Positions 55,239 through 62,943 of a DNA stretch of 64,000 bases are shown piece after piece. Positions within the stretch are counted from its first letter, which is position 1. Each line of letters opens with the position of its first letter. This stretch comes from Rhodococcus gordoniae (GTDB taxonomy: Bacteria; Actinomycetota; Actinomycetes; Mycobacteriales; Mycobacteriaceae), in contig NZ_LPZN01000050.1 in NCBI RefSeq assembly GCF_001646655.1, positions 62,001-126,000 on the forward strand. The letters are read 5' to 3'. A program made the translations under genes and the position numbers. The notes under the pieces are model-generated. The model searched no databases. It saw only the letters and a program-made list of their open reading frames with translations, and was not told where the DNA came from.

Positions 55239-55623
55239 TCGAGCCGAGTACTGCCGAGATCGCTGCCTGCGTCGTGAGGCCGCGATCGGCGACTCGGCGC
55301 TCACGCGCCGGCACCGTCGAAGTCGGGGTCGTCGGCCTCGTCCGTCTCCGTGCGACGATCCCCTGCGGAGTGGCCACCGCTGCGGTCGTCGAGACCGCTT
55401 CGCACACAACGCATCCGAATCGACGATCGCGGACCTGCCGTCGACCGTAGTGCTCGTAGTGGTGATCGACCCGGGACACATCGCACCGTTCGTGGGTCCA
55501 TGCCGGTGAACTCCTCCCGTCGTGGACCGTTGTCGTCACGGCCCTCTGTCTCGTTCGACGCGCCGGGACGCCCGACGGTTCCATTCGGAACGAAATCGAC
55601 GGTTCCGATTCGGGAGCGAGCGG
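55239..55623 (-). other. 385-nt region without a supported gene, possible decayed small gene
   Basis: No complete gene is convincing. On the minus strand, third-position GC is high from about 55481 to 55400 in one frame (product reading ITTTSTTVDGRSAIVDSDALCAK). It is high again from about 55400 to 55301 in another frame, which ends in an acidic DRRTETDEADDPDFDGAGA and a stop. This pattern suggests a small gene broken by a frameshift, or chance. I found no clear terminator for the pgl operon here. Confidence 0.3.
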
Positions 55624-57393
55624 TCAGATACCCCGTTCGATCACCGCGGCGGTGACGCGGTCGTCGATCGACGACACGGGGTTCTCACGTGCCACCCAGG
55701 GATCGCCACCGAAGTACTTCGCGAAGATCTTCTCGGCTGTGCGGGTGGCGAGCGCCTGCGTCGTCAACGTCGGGTTCGGACCTCCCAGACTGTTGGCGAG
55801 CGCCGAATTGTCGGCGACGAACAGCCTTTTCACCCACCGCGCTTCGGCGTCGGCATCGAGCACCGAATCCCGGTCGCTCACCCCCATCCTCATGCTCGAC
55901 TGCGAGTGCAGGATCAGCGGCGGCCAATCGCAGCGATGCACCCTCTTCGCACCCGCCGCCCTCATCAACTCGACGGCCTTGCGGGTCGCGTAGTCACGAT
56001 TGCGGCGGGTACGAGCCGAGCGCCGACGATGCTGCACGGTCACCCGCGGCGCCGGACCTCCTTCGTCCGGATACAGGATCGGTGAGAGCGTCACGCGGTT
56101 GTCAGGTTCGACGTCGTCGTCCGAGATGACGAGCGCCGCGAGGACGCGGTCGGCGTCCGCCATCGTGTCGAGCAGGTCGCGTCCGACGAGCCGCCCCATA
56201 CTGTCGGCCCCCGCGGAATCGACGACACCGCCGGCACGTCCGTACCCGTGGATGCCGGAGTCGCTGAAGTTCAGCGCATACGCGATCAACGCCGGGGGCA
56301 GACCGACCTGCTCGATCCCGCCGTAGCCGGGCAGATCGACGCGAGCGTTGGAACCCGGTCCGCGCGTCTGTCCGGTGTACTCGTCGAAGACGCCGAAGAC
56401 CGCGTCCATGTGGTGGTCGGTGAGACCGCGGCCGACCCAACCGTTCGGATTCGGCAGCGTCGAGTTCAGCCACAATCGCGGGCTCTCGATGCACCCGGCT
56501 GCCAGCACCACCACCGGGGCGGTCGCCTCGTGCTCCTCCCCCGCTGTCGTGAACCGCACGCCGCGTGCCACGGTCTCCCCGTTCACCTCGTCGACGAGAA
56601 TCTCGGAGACCACCGCATCGGCGATCAGAGTGACGGCACGCCCCGGGGATGACCACGCGTCTGCGGTGAGCATCATCGGGACGTACGAGTTGTCGGTGGA
56701 CCGTTTGGCCTTGAGATTGCGCGGCGCCCCCAGCGGCAGGAAACAGCCCTGATAGCAGTGCCCGCACATCGTGCAACCCCGTGCTTCGGGATGGTGCAGA
56801 CGCGCGCGGTCGCGGGTGCGTCCGGCGGTGCCACCGGGTTGGAGGATCGCGTTCTGCTGGGCGCGGTGGGCTGCCCCGGTGGTGTCGAGCGAGGTCTGGT
56901 GCGGCAGACCCATGGCGGCTGCGCCCCGCAGGAACAATTGCTCCTTGGCGCCCATCGGTGCGGTCTGCACGGGCAACGTGGCCTCCACCCACTCGTAGTA
57001 GGGACGTAGATCGTCGTAGCCGAAGGGGAACAGGTGCGCCGTGTCGTACATGTCGCGGTCGGCGCCGTCGTATCCGGAGAACGCGCCGGGTGCCGCCCGC
57101 GGTGAGTTGCCGAAGAAGTGGAGCGTGGTGCCCCCCACGCCGGACACCTGCCACACGAACGAGTTCTGAGGCAGATCACGCAGCCACGGCGTGCCCGAGC
57201 GGTCTCCCGGCCCGTGGCGGAACAGCCCGGTGATCGGATTGTTGATGTCGTCCTCGAAGTGGGTCCACTCGTTCTCCGGGTCGGCGAAGCGAGGTCCTGC
57301 CTCGAGAACGAGCACGTCGAGGCCGCGCGCTGCGAGCTCCTTGGCCACGACGGGTCCGCCGCCACCGGCCCCGATGACGATGACGTCGGTCAT
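55624..57393 (-). CDS. GMC family FAD-dependent oxidoreductase
   Basis: 589 aa. An N-terminal FAD site reads DVIVIGAGGGGPVVAKELAARGLDVLVLEAG (residues 3-33, split here for clarity as GAGGGG...VLEAG). The C-terminal GMC domain has RDSVLDADAEARWVKRLFVADNSALANSLGGPNPTLTTQALA. A four-cysteine cluster, CTMCGHCYQGC (about residues 210-220), is seen in gluconate-dehydrogenase-like members. The substrate is probably a sugar, alcohol or sterol; not determinable. It overlaps by 4 nt the preceding gene, a Tat-exported protein resembling the small subunit of such dehydrogenases, so a two-subunit enzyme is likely. Confidence 0.85.
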   Translation of the reverse strand: MTDVIVIGAGGGGPVVAKELAARGLDVLVLEAGPRFADPENEWTHFEDDINNPITGLFRHGPGDRSGTPWLRDLPQNSFVWQVSGVGGTTLHFFGNSPRAAPGAFSGYDGADRDMYDTAHLFPFGYDDLRPYYEWVEATLPVQTAPMGAKEQLFLRGAAAMGLPHQTSLDTTGAAHRAQQNAILQPGGTAGRTRDRARLHHPEARGCTMCGHCYQGCFLPLGAPRNLKAKRSTDNSYVPMMLTADAWSSPGRAVTLIADAVVSEILVDEVNGETVARGVRFTTAGEEHEATAPVVVLAAGCIESPRLWLNSTLPNPNGWVGRGLTDHHMDAVFGVFDEYTGQTRGPGSNARVDLPGYGGIEQVGLPPALIAYALNFSDSGIHGYGRAGGVVDSAGADSMGRLVGRDLLDTMADADRVLAALVISDDDVEPDNRVTLSPILYPDEGGPAPRVTVQHRRRSARTRRNRDYATRKAVELMRAAGAKRVHRCDWPPLILHSQSSMRMGVSDRDSVLDADAEARWVKRLFVADNSALANSLGGPNPTLTTQALATRTAEKIFAKYFGGDPWVARENPVSSIDDRVTAAVIERGI

Positions 57394-58073
57394 CTGTCCC
57401 CCACCTCGTCGATTCCGCCGTAGTAGCCCAGGAACTCGTCCCACCCGTCGCTCGGCCCGGCATAGCGGCTCAGCTCCCAGCCGACCGGGCGTCCCGTGAT
57501 CTGCCGGCGCGCGCGGTCGTAAGCGGAGACCTCCGCGAAGGCCGCGAAGGCCGCCAGGGTGGGGATCGCGTTGACCATGAACTTCAGCACCAGACCTTCG
57601 AAACGCGGGTCGGTGTCGAGCCATTCCAAGACCTGCGCTTTCGCGGCGTGACTCAGGTTCGCGAAGGGCGCCGCGAACGGCCCACTCACCGAACGCGGGT
57701 CGGCGGTGACACCGAAGGTGTTGAGCAGCACCGCGATCGCCGCGGCGCCGGGCAGGTTGCCCGCCTCGGGGCCGAGCAGCGGCATCGGCGACGCCTGGTC
57801 CAAAGTTCGCTCGAGGGATTCCGCCGTGCCGACGGTGACGCCACCGGGCCTGTCGGTCCACACGCCCTGCTGGTGCGAGTACAGGTCGTTGCCGGGTACG
57901 ACGAACGCGAGCACTCCGTTGATCGTGTCGCGCACCGGAGGCGTCTCGCTCGGCGGACTCGCGGCCGACTCCCGCGCGAACACCCCTGCGGTGCCGACCA
58001 GGGCCGCCATGGTCGTGGCCATTCCGGCGAGAAAACGCCGCCTGTTCCAGTACCCCTGTTGCGCGTCGTCCAC
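57390..58073 (-). CDS. Tat-exported protein, likely GMC dehydrogenase small subunit
   Basis: 227 aa. A twin-arginine signal (RRRFLAGMA at residues 11-19, then a hydrophobic stretch ending near ESAASPP) directs folded export. The mature part has INGVLAFVVPGNDLYSHQQGVW and a helical region LVLKFMVNAIPTLAAFAAFAEVSAYD, resembling gluconate 2-dehydrogenase subunit 3. Such subunits carry the flavin subunit across the membrane as a complex, which fits the 4-nt overlap with the GMC gene, whose own product lacks a signal peptide. Assignment is by resemblance. Confidence 0.72.
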   Translation of the reverse strand: MDDAQQGYWNRRRFLAGMATTMAALVGTAGVFARESAASPPSETPPVRDTINGVLAFVVPGNDLYSHQQGVWTDRPGGVTVGTAESLERTLDQASPMPLLGPEAGNLPGAAAIAVLLNTFGVTADPRSVSGPFAAPFANLSHAAKAQVLEWLDTDPRFEGLVLKFMVNAIPTLAAFAAFAEVSAYDRARRQITGRPVGWELSRYAGPSDGWDEFLGYYGGIDEVGDR

Positions 58074-58179
58074 GTCGCCCCCTCGTCGCTTCCGGCGTGC
58101 AGCGTACGAGATGTCACGGAACGGGTGCGGTATTTCGCCCGAATCCCACTTCCCAGCACCCCCGTAGTGCGAACACGGA

Positions 58180-58749
58180 TCAAGGTTCCGGCACGAGATC
58201 GTCCTCGCTCGATGTGCTCACAGGGACCCGATCGGACACTCCGGGAGTGCTCGGCACCGAAGGCGAGCTGCCGGTCGTCACACCGCCGCAGTCGTCCCCG
58301 TTCGAGGATTCGGTAGTGCACGACGCGGCACCGGAGAGTGTCACGTAGGTCGGTGGCCCGGGCAGGTTCTGGTTGATGACGAGCACCGCATCGAACTCCC
58401 CTTCGTCCACTGCGGAGTAGATCGTGACGAGGAGGCTGCACGATGATCCCGACACCACAGAGGAGCAATCACCGGAGTAGTCGAACCCGGCGACATTCGG
58501 GCCCTCGAGTTCGAGCGACGTAACCTGCAGGTCCTCTGTTCCCACACTGAGAACTTCTATCGGTCCGCACGTCGAGCCGCTACCACTGGGCTCGCATTCG
58601 ACGGCGGAACCCACTTGTATGCCTGGTCCGGGCATCGACGTGCCATCCGGGTGGACCTCGGAAGCCGAACTCGTCCGGCCGGAAGCGGCGATGCTGTCCG
58701 TCTCGACGAACGTTCCTTGCCGGTCGGTAGCGAATGCCTGTCCCCCCAC
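58180..58749 (-). CDS. Secreted Ig-like (ASH-type) domain protein, C-terminal part of a frameshifted gene
   Basis: 189 aa in this frame. It contains one domain resembling the ASH/choice-of-anchor-D fold: GPIEVLSVGTEDLQVTSLEL, FDYSGDCSSVVSGSSCSLLV and GPPTYVTLSGAASC, with paired cysteines suited to an oxidising exterior. A Ser/Thr/Pro-rich tail follows. It has no signal of its own. The hydrophobic N-terminus it needs lies in another frame just upstream, joined across a C6 tract (58742-58747), so this is probably the second half of a gene of about 290 codons. Function unknown. Confidence 0.55.
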   Translation of the reverse strand: MGGQAFATDRQGTFVETDSIAASGRTSSASEVHPDGTSMPGPGIQVGSAVECEPSGSGSTCGPIEVLSVGTEDLQVTSLELEGPNVAGFDYSGDCSSVVSGSSCSLLVTIYSAVDEGEFDAVLVINQNLPGPPTYVTLSGAASCTTESSNGDDCGGVTTGSSPSVPSTPGVSDRVPVSTSSEDDLVPEP

Positions 58750-59047
58750 CAGCCAGTTCGGTTGCCGTGAACCCGGTCACCGTGATCAGCAGGGCTACGA
58801 GCGCCAATCCGCAGATTCCGGCGATTCGAGCGGGACCGCGGCCATGAGTCGTGATGATCGCAGCCACTACTGGTCCTGCAGCCGCAGCTGCCGGCGTGCC
58901 CGCGCGGCCGGCACCGAAGGCCGGTGTGATCACCGTGCACACCACGGAGGCGAGGACCGCGAACATCAATGACGAAGGATTCAGCACATTCGTCTCTTTC
59001 AGCGTGCCGGTGATCGACTCTGTCGTCTGCCCATCCTTCGAAGTCAT
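58580..59047 (-). pseudogene. Membrane N-terminal part of the same frameshifted gene
   Basis: 155 codons are open. The first 100 or so encode two transmembrane helices (LMFAVLASVVCTVITPAF, and GICGLALVALLITVTGF followed by TATELAGG). After the G6 tract this frame turns arginine-rich with poor third-position GC, while coding character continues in the frame of the 58180-58749 part. The ATG at 59047 lies 4 nt after the upstream membrane-protein stop, so both belong to one operon. Either a true inactivating frameshift, slippage during expression, or a base-calling error in the homopolymer. Confidence 0.5.
58742..58747. repeat. C6 homopolymer at the frameshift site
   Basis: Six consecutive C on the plus strand (G on the coding strand), exactly where coding potential changes frame. 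A one-base length change would join the two halves. Confidence 0.7.
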
Positions 59048-59051
59048 GATT

Positions 59052-60257
59052 TCAGTCCGAACTCGTTCCGGTTTCTCGTTTGTCGGCACCACGCACGGTC
59101 TCGAGTACGACTTGCCCCTGCTGGTCGACGAGTCTCGTGAACAGTTGCTGCCCGTAGCCGAATACCAGCGCCCAGGCGACGATCTGCGCCGAGGTGTCCA
59201 GTGCGCCGAGTCCCGGGACGAACTGGCCGCGCAGCAACAACAACCCCAGGAACGCAGTGATCGCGCCCATCGGGAGCTTGAGTGCAACAAGTGCAACCGG
59301 TAGGCCGTACCGCTCGGACGAGCCCTTGAGACCGCGTATCGCGGCTGCGGCGGCTATGGCAGCAGCCGTCGTTCCGACCAGTTCGATGACGAGGAGATCC
59401 GCCGGTCGAACGGTAGCTCTGACCATGTCGTCGACCCCCTGCCCACCCGATGCCATGCCCCCGCTCGGGAGGAAGGGTCCGGACTGGCCGTTCGGGCACA
59501 CCACCATTGCCCTGCCCGATTCCTCCGGCGCGAAGCACATCGGAACCAACTGTGGGTAGATCAGGCCGGTGATCGCGATTCCCACGGCGAGGAGCGTCAA
59601 GAGCACGGTCGTGGTCACCACAATGTTTCGAAAACTGCGGAGCCGCACTTGCTCTCGGAGACCGGCCGAACTCGCTGCCCGCACGATGGCGACGATCTTC
59701 CGTCGCTCCTCCTCTACCATCCGTTCCTGATCTGCCCGATTGGGTTCGGTGGGAGTCGGCAGCGACTGATCGAACTCTCCCATCCCGAGCCTCCGCGCGA
59801 AGCGCTCGAATTCCTGCCTACGGGGATCGTTCGGACGCAGGTGGCACTGCACGTGCCTGAGCAAACAGGGCATCCGACCGAGTACATCCGCAGCCGGCTC
59901 CAGGTTCAACAGATGGGCTTCGCCGGCGTCGAGGTTGCTCATCGCGCGTTCCATCAATGGACCGCTGTGCAGAACGAGGAGTGGTCGGCGCAACCGCGAC
60001 TTTCCCCATTCTGCAGCGCCGCGAGCTGCTTCGAGATGCCGACGAACGGCTCCGCACAGGACGCGTCCCTCCGTATGTGTCTGCTGCTGTTCCACGCATT
60101 CGCAGATCGCTTCGAGTTCCGCAGCACGCGTCAGCGTGCCCTCCTGCCATCCGGCACTCACGGGACCGCCCATGTCGGGAAACTCGACAGTCTTCCCGCC
60201 GGAGGCGAGGAGCACCGGGGGTGGTTGTCCGTCGGATCGTGTGGTCGCGGTAGACAT
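59052..60257 (-). CDS. Hypothetical multi-pass membrane protein
   Basis: 401 aa. The N-terminal 185 residues are soluble, with several Glu/Cys-rich helices (ELEAICECVEQQQ) and an acidic-basic stretch. Four transmembrane helices follow at about residues 205-230, 290-312, 320-345 and 360-378. I recognise no family. The gene has a strong ribosome site (GGAGG, 6 nt before ATG 60257). It lies 4 nt upstream of the membrane-anchored Ig-like gene, so their products may act together at the cell surface. No function assigned. Confidence 0.65.
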   Translation of the reverse strand: MSTATTRSDGQPPPVLLASGGKTVEFPDMGGPVSAGWQEGTLTRAAELEAICECVEQQQTHTEGRVLCGAVRRHLEAARGAAEWGKSRLRRPLLVLHSGPLMERAMSNLDAGEAHLLNLEPAADVLGRMPCLLRHVQCHLRPNDPRRQEFERFARRLGMGEFDQSLPTPTEPNRADQERMVEEERRKIVAIVRAASSAGLREQVRLRSFRNIVVTTTVLLTLLAVGIAITGLIYPQLVPMCFAPEESGRAMVVCPNGQSGPFLPSGGMASGGQGVDDMVRATVRPADLLVIELVGTTAAAIAAAAAIRGLKGSSERYGLPVALVALKLPMGAITAFLGLLLLRGQFVPGLGALDTSAQIVAWALVFGYGQQLFTRLVDQQGQVVLETVRGADKRETGTSSD

Positions 60258-60540
60258 CGGTACCTCCGGTCGACGTCTTGCGTCGATACCGAGGGTGCCG
60301 CACTTCGAACTCCGAGGCACGGGTAGTTCCCTACCTGATTGCGGTCGACAGGTGGAGGGCCTGCGTGCAGAGAGCAGGTCTTCACCCGTCTGGTCCTCCT
60401 TCACTCACACGCGCCACAGGATGTCGAGAACAGACCGACGTCGGTGCGCCTTGCTGCGGTTTGCCACCTTCCCATCCGGTGGTAATCATCATTCGAACGA
60501 CGTTGCGAGATGCGGTCTCGCAAATGCTCTTCTCGATCAG

Positions 60541-60560
60541 GTCCGGTCCGGTCCGGTCCG
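60541..60560. repeat. Four tandem copies of GTCCG
   Basis: Exact (GTCCG)x4 microsatellite directly upstream of the shared 20-bp element. The copy number could vary by slippage and change promoter spacing. Confidence 0.85.
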
Positions 60561-60567
60561 ACGGGAT

Positions 60568-60587
60568 CGAGTAACGCACTACTCGTG
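60568..60587 (+). promoter_or_regulatory. 20-bp shared upstream element, copy 1
   Basis: It matches the element at 62861-62880 at 17 of 20 positions, with the common core GCACTAC and flanks CGAGTA and CGTG. It lies 77 nt before the leader ORF and about 230 nt before the MFS start. Confidence 0.5.
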
Positions 60588-60664
60588 CTGATGCCTGCCG
60601 ACGGCGCACACTGGGAATATCGATTCGGTGGACACGGAAGCGTCCACCCGTCCGAGGAGAAGTA

Positions 60665-60706
60665 ATGCGAATGCAGAAGACGGAGCGACGAGTATCGCAT
60701 CGGTGA
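60665..60706 (+). CDS. Possible 13-residue leader peptide
   Basis: ATG at 60665 has an excellent ribosome site (GAGGAG, 5 nt upstream) and encodes MRMQKTERRVSHR before a TGA. It lies 108 nt before the MFS exporter start on the same strand. Its four arginines and good start signal suggest a translated leader that could set exporter expression by ribosome stalling. This is inference; it may also be a chance ORF. Confidence 0.3.
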   Translation: MRMQKTERRVSHR

Positions 60707-60814
60707 TCCCGCCTTCCGGCGGTCCGATCCCCGTGCGCCCTCACTTCGTGTCGCATTCGGTTCCGGCCCTGCCCTCGACTCCGTCGAACGCCGACTTCGT
60801 CCAAGGACCCCGTC

Positions 60815-62251
60815 ATGTCCTCGCACCGAGCTGCGGTTCCGCAGCTCTCGTCACCGACATCCGTCGACCCACCACCCACCCATCACGACATCCTCGCGGT
60901 GCTGCTCCCCCTGCTCGCAGCGCTGTTCGCCGCATTGCTCTCGGGCACCGTCGCGATCCCCGCACTACCTGCCGTCACAGCAGAACTCGGTGGCGGCTCC
61001 GTCGGCCTGACCTGGATCATCACGGTCGCTCTCCTCGCCAACGCGACCACCACCCCGGTCTGGGGATCGATATCCGACCGCTACGACACGCGTCTTCTCG
61101 TCCAGGCGGCGCTGTTGACATTGACGGCGGGGTCGGTGATCTCGGCCTGCGCTCCGGCTCTGTCCGTTCTCCTCGCCGGTCGCGTGGTGCACGGGGTCGG
61201 TCTCGGCGGCGTCGTGGCCGTGACCGTGGCGGTGCTCGGCGCTCTCATCCCGCCGCGGGAACAGGGCCGTTATGCCGGGTACGGCGCCGTGGTCATGGCG
61301 GTGTCGATGGCGGGCGGTCCGCTCCTCGGCGGCGCACTCGTCGACACTCCTCTCGGTTGGCGGGCCTGTTTCCTCGTGCCCGCGGTACCGGCCGGCGTGG
61401 CGCTGGTCGCACTGCGACGCAGGCTGAAGTCGCGGCCGCGCAGCTCGTCGGATGCGCGGGTCGATTGGGCCGGCGCGGTACTGCTCACAGCCGGGGTGAC
61501 GCTGGTGCTCGTGTGGGTCAGCTCCGGCGGCAGCCGGTTGTCGTGGCCGCAGGTCGGATACCTCGTCGTCGGCGGGGTCCTGCTCGTCGCTGCGCTCGCG
61601 GTCGAACGCCGCACTCCCGTCCCTGTGGTGCCGGTGGATCTGCTCGGGCAGCGCACCGTCGCGTGCGCTCTGATCACGTCCGTGTCGTCCGGGTTCGCGT
61701 TCTACGCAACGCTGTCCTTCCTCAGCGAGTACTTTCAGGCGGTGCGCCACCACACGGCCACTGCCACAGGGATCCTGCTGACCCCCTTGGTGTTCGGACT
61801 CGCGTCCTCCTCCTACACCTCGGGTCGTCTCATCGCTCGCTCCGGCAGGTGGAAGGCACTGCTCGTGGCCGGGTCCGTGCTCCAGGTCGCCGGATGCGCG
61901 ATGCTCGCGTGCGCCGACGGCAACACCGCTCCGTGGTGGATCGAGCTCGCAGTCCTGCTGCTCGGTCTGGGGATCGGGGTCCTGCTGCAGAACCTCGTGA
62001 CGCTGGTCCAGAACGCCGTCGCCCCGGAGCGTTTCGGTGCGGCCGGTGCGGCGGTCTTCTTCTTCCGCCTCATCGGAGCGGCCGTGGGTCTGCCCCTCCT
62101 CGCCGCGACGGTCCCGCCCCACGGCGAGGGCACCGACCGGGTCTTCCTCCTGCTGGCGGTGCTGTCCGTCGTCGGACTCGTCGCGGTCGCCCTGCTGCCG
62201 AACCAACGGCTGCGCACCTCCTTGGCCACAGCGGAGGAACCATCGCGGTGA
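60815..62251 (+). CDS. MFS drug/metabolite exporter, DHA2 (14-helix) type
   Basis: 478 aa with about fourteen membrane helices from residue 28. Motif A reads TTTPVWGSISDRYDTR (about residues 77-92), and the motif C-like GGPLLGGALVDTPLGWRACF follows (about 166-185). This is the EmrB/QacA branch of proton-driven multidrug exporters. The natural substrate is unknown and no TetR regulator adjoins it. ATG 60815 has AAGGA 7 nt upstream. A SRPBCC gene follows on the same strand after 68 nt. Confidence 0.87.
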   Translation: MSSHRAAVPQLSSPTSVDPPPTHHDILAVLLPLLAALFAALLSGTVAIPALPAVTAELGGGSVGLTWIITVALLANATTTPVWGSISDRYDTRLLVQAALLTLTAGSVISACAPALSVLLAGRVVHGVGLGGVVAVTVAVLGALIPPREQGRYAGYGAVVMAVSMAGGPLLGGALVDTPLGWRACFLVPAVPAGVALVALRRRLKSRPRSSSDARVDWAGAVLLTAGVTLVLVWVSSGGSRLSWPQVGYLVVGGVLLVAALAVERRTPVPVVPVDLLGQRTVACALITSVSSGFAFYATLSFLSEYFQAVRHHTATATGILLTPLVFGLASSSYTSGRLIARSGRWKALLVAGSVLQVAGCAMLACADGNTAPWWIELAVLLLGLGIGVLLQNLVTLVQNAVAPERFGAAGAAVFFFRLIGAAVGLPLLAATVPPHGEGTDRVFLLLAVLSVVGLVAVALLPNQRLRTSLATAEEPSR

Positions 62252-62319
62252 AACGGCTCGCGCCGACAGCCGGATACAGGACAATTTCGGTGAGGCGAGC
62301 GCCCATGAGAGGAGCCGTG

Positions 62320-62808
62320 ATGAGCACGCCGAGGACGATCACAGGCGAAGTGAACCCGGAACGTGATTGCCCGAGCGACTCGTCGCTGGTGCGGCTGAGC
62401 TACCACCGCAACTTCCCGCTCCCGATCGGCGAGGTCTGGGCGGCACTCACCGACTCCGAGAAGCTGGGTCGCTGGTACGGCACATACACCGGCGACCCGG
62501 CCACGGGCCGTGTGCGGTTGACGATGACCGACGACCACGACTCGGCCACCACATACGTGGACATCCTTCGGTGTTCTCCCCCGGACGGATTCGCCGTCGA
62601 CGTGGACGGGTGGCAGCTCGAGGTTGCGCTGCACCAGGTCGGAAAGGTCACCACCCTTGAGTTCACGCACCGTCACGTTCCGCGCTCGGAAGCCGGAGAG
62701 ATCGGGCCGGGCTGGCAGTACTACCTCGACCGTCTCGACGCAGCACTGGCCGGCACCCGCCCACCGTCATGGGACGACTATCTCGACCTGGTCGACGAAT
62801 ACCGCTGA
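62320..62808 (+). CDS. SRPBCC/AHSA1-like domain protein
   Basis: 162 aa. It has the START-like beginning LSYHRNFPLPIGEVWAALTDSEKLGRWYG (about residues 26-54), a TGRVRLTM strand and a long C-terminal helix ending GWQYYLDRLDAALAG and WDDYLDLVDEYR. Members bind hydrophobic ligands or act in stress responses; specific role unknown. ATG 62320 has AGGAG 5 nt upstream, preferred over upstream in-frame ATG and GTG codons. Likely co-transcribed with the MFS exporter. Confidence 0.8.
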   Translation: MSTPRTITGEVNPERDCPSDSSLVRLSYHRNFPLPIGEVWAALTDSEKLGRWYGTYTGDPATGRVRLTMTDDHDSATTYVDILRCSPPDGFAVDVDGWQLEVALHQVGKVTTLEFTHRHVPRSEAGEIGPGWQYYLDRLDAALAGTRPPSWDDYLDLVDEYR

Positions 62809-62837
62809 CCGGCACGGACGCGTCCGATGCAGGAACG

Positions 62838-62857
62838 CCGTCCGACGCGTCGGACGG
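62838..62857. terminator. 20-bp perfect palindrome after the SRPBCC gene
   Basis: CCGTCCGACG (62838-62847) and CGTCGGACGG (62848-62857) are exact reverse complements with no loop. It lies 30 nt after the SRPBCC stop and directly before the shared upstream element. It could act as a cruciform terminator or a protein-binding dyad. Confidence 0.4.
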
Positions 62858-62860
62858 ATT

Positions 62861-62880
62861 CGAGTAGTGCACTACCCGTG
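62861..62880 (+). promoter_or_regulatory. 20-bp shared upstream element, copy 2
   Basis: Contains the perfect 12-bp palindrome GTAGTGCACTAC (62864-62875) and matches 60568-60587 at 17 of 20 positions. It lies 63 nt before the DUF2235 gene start. Confidence 0.5.
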
Positions 62881-62943
62881 AGACGTCCTGTCAGGGCTCC
62901 TAGCGTCGGGTCTACCAGCCGGACGCATTCAGGGAGTCCTACT

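Larger units (their letters stand above)
60258..60814 (+). other. 557-nt control region upstream of the MFS exporter
   Basis: It contains a GTCCG x4 repeat (60541-60560), a 20-bp element shared with the DUF2235 upstream region (60568-60587), a GTGGAC/GTCCAC dyad (60628-60647) and a 13-codon leader ORF with a strong ribosome site (60665-60706). The MFS ribosome site AAGGA lies at 60803-60807. The left part (60258-60540) shows only the leader of the minus-strand membrane protein; nothing else is recognisable. Confidence 0.45.

Noticed and set aside
60628-62319. Long in-frame extension upstream of the SRPBCC gene
   Set aside because: The open frame is the shadow of the MFS exporter in another frame; the SRPBCC protein starts at 62320 with its own ribosome site.
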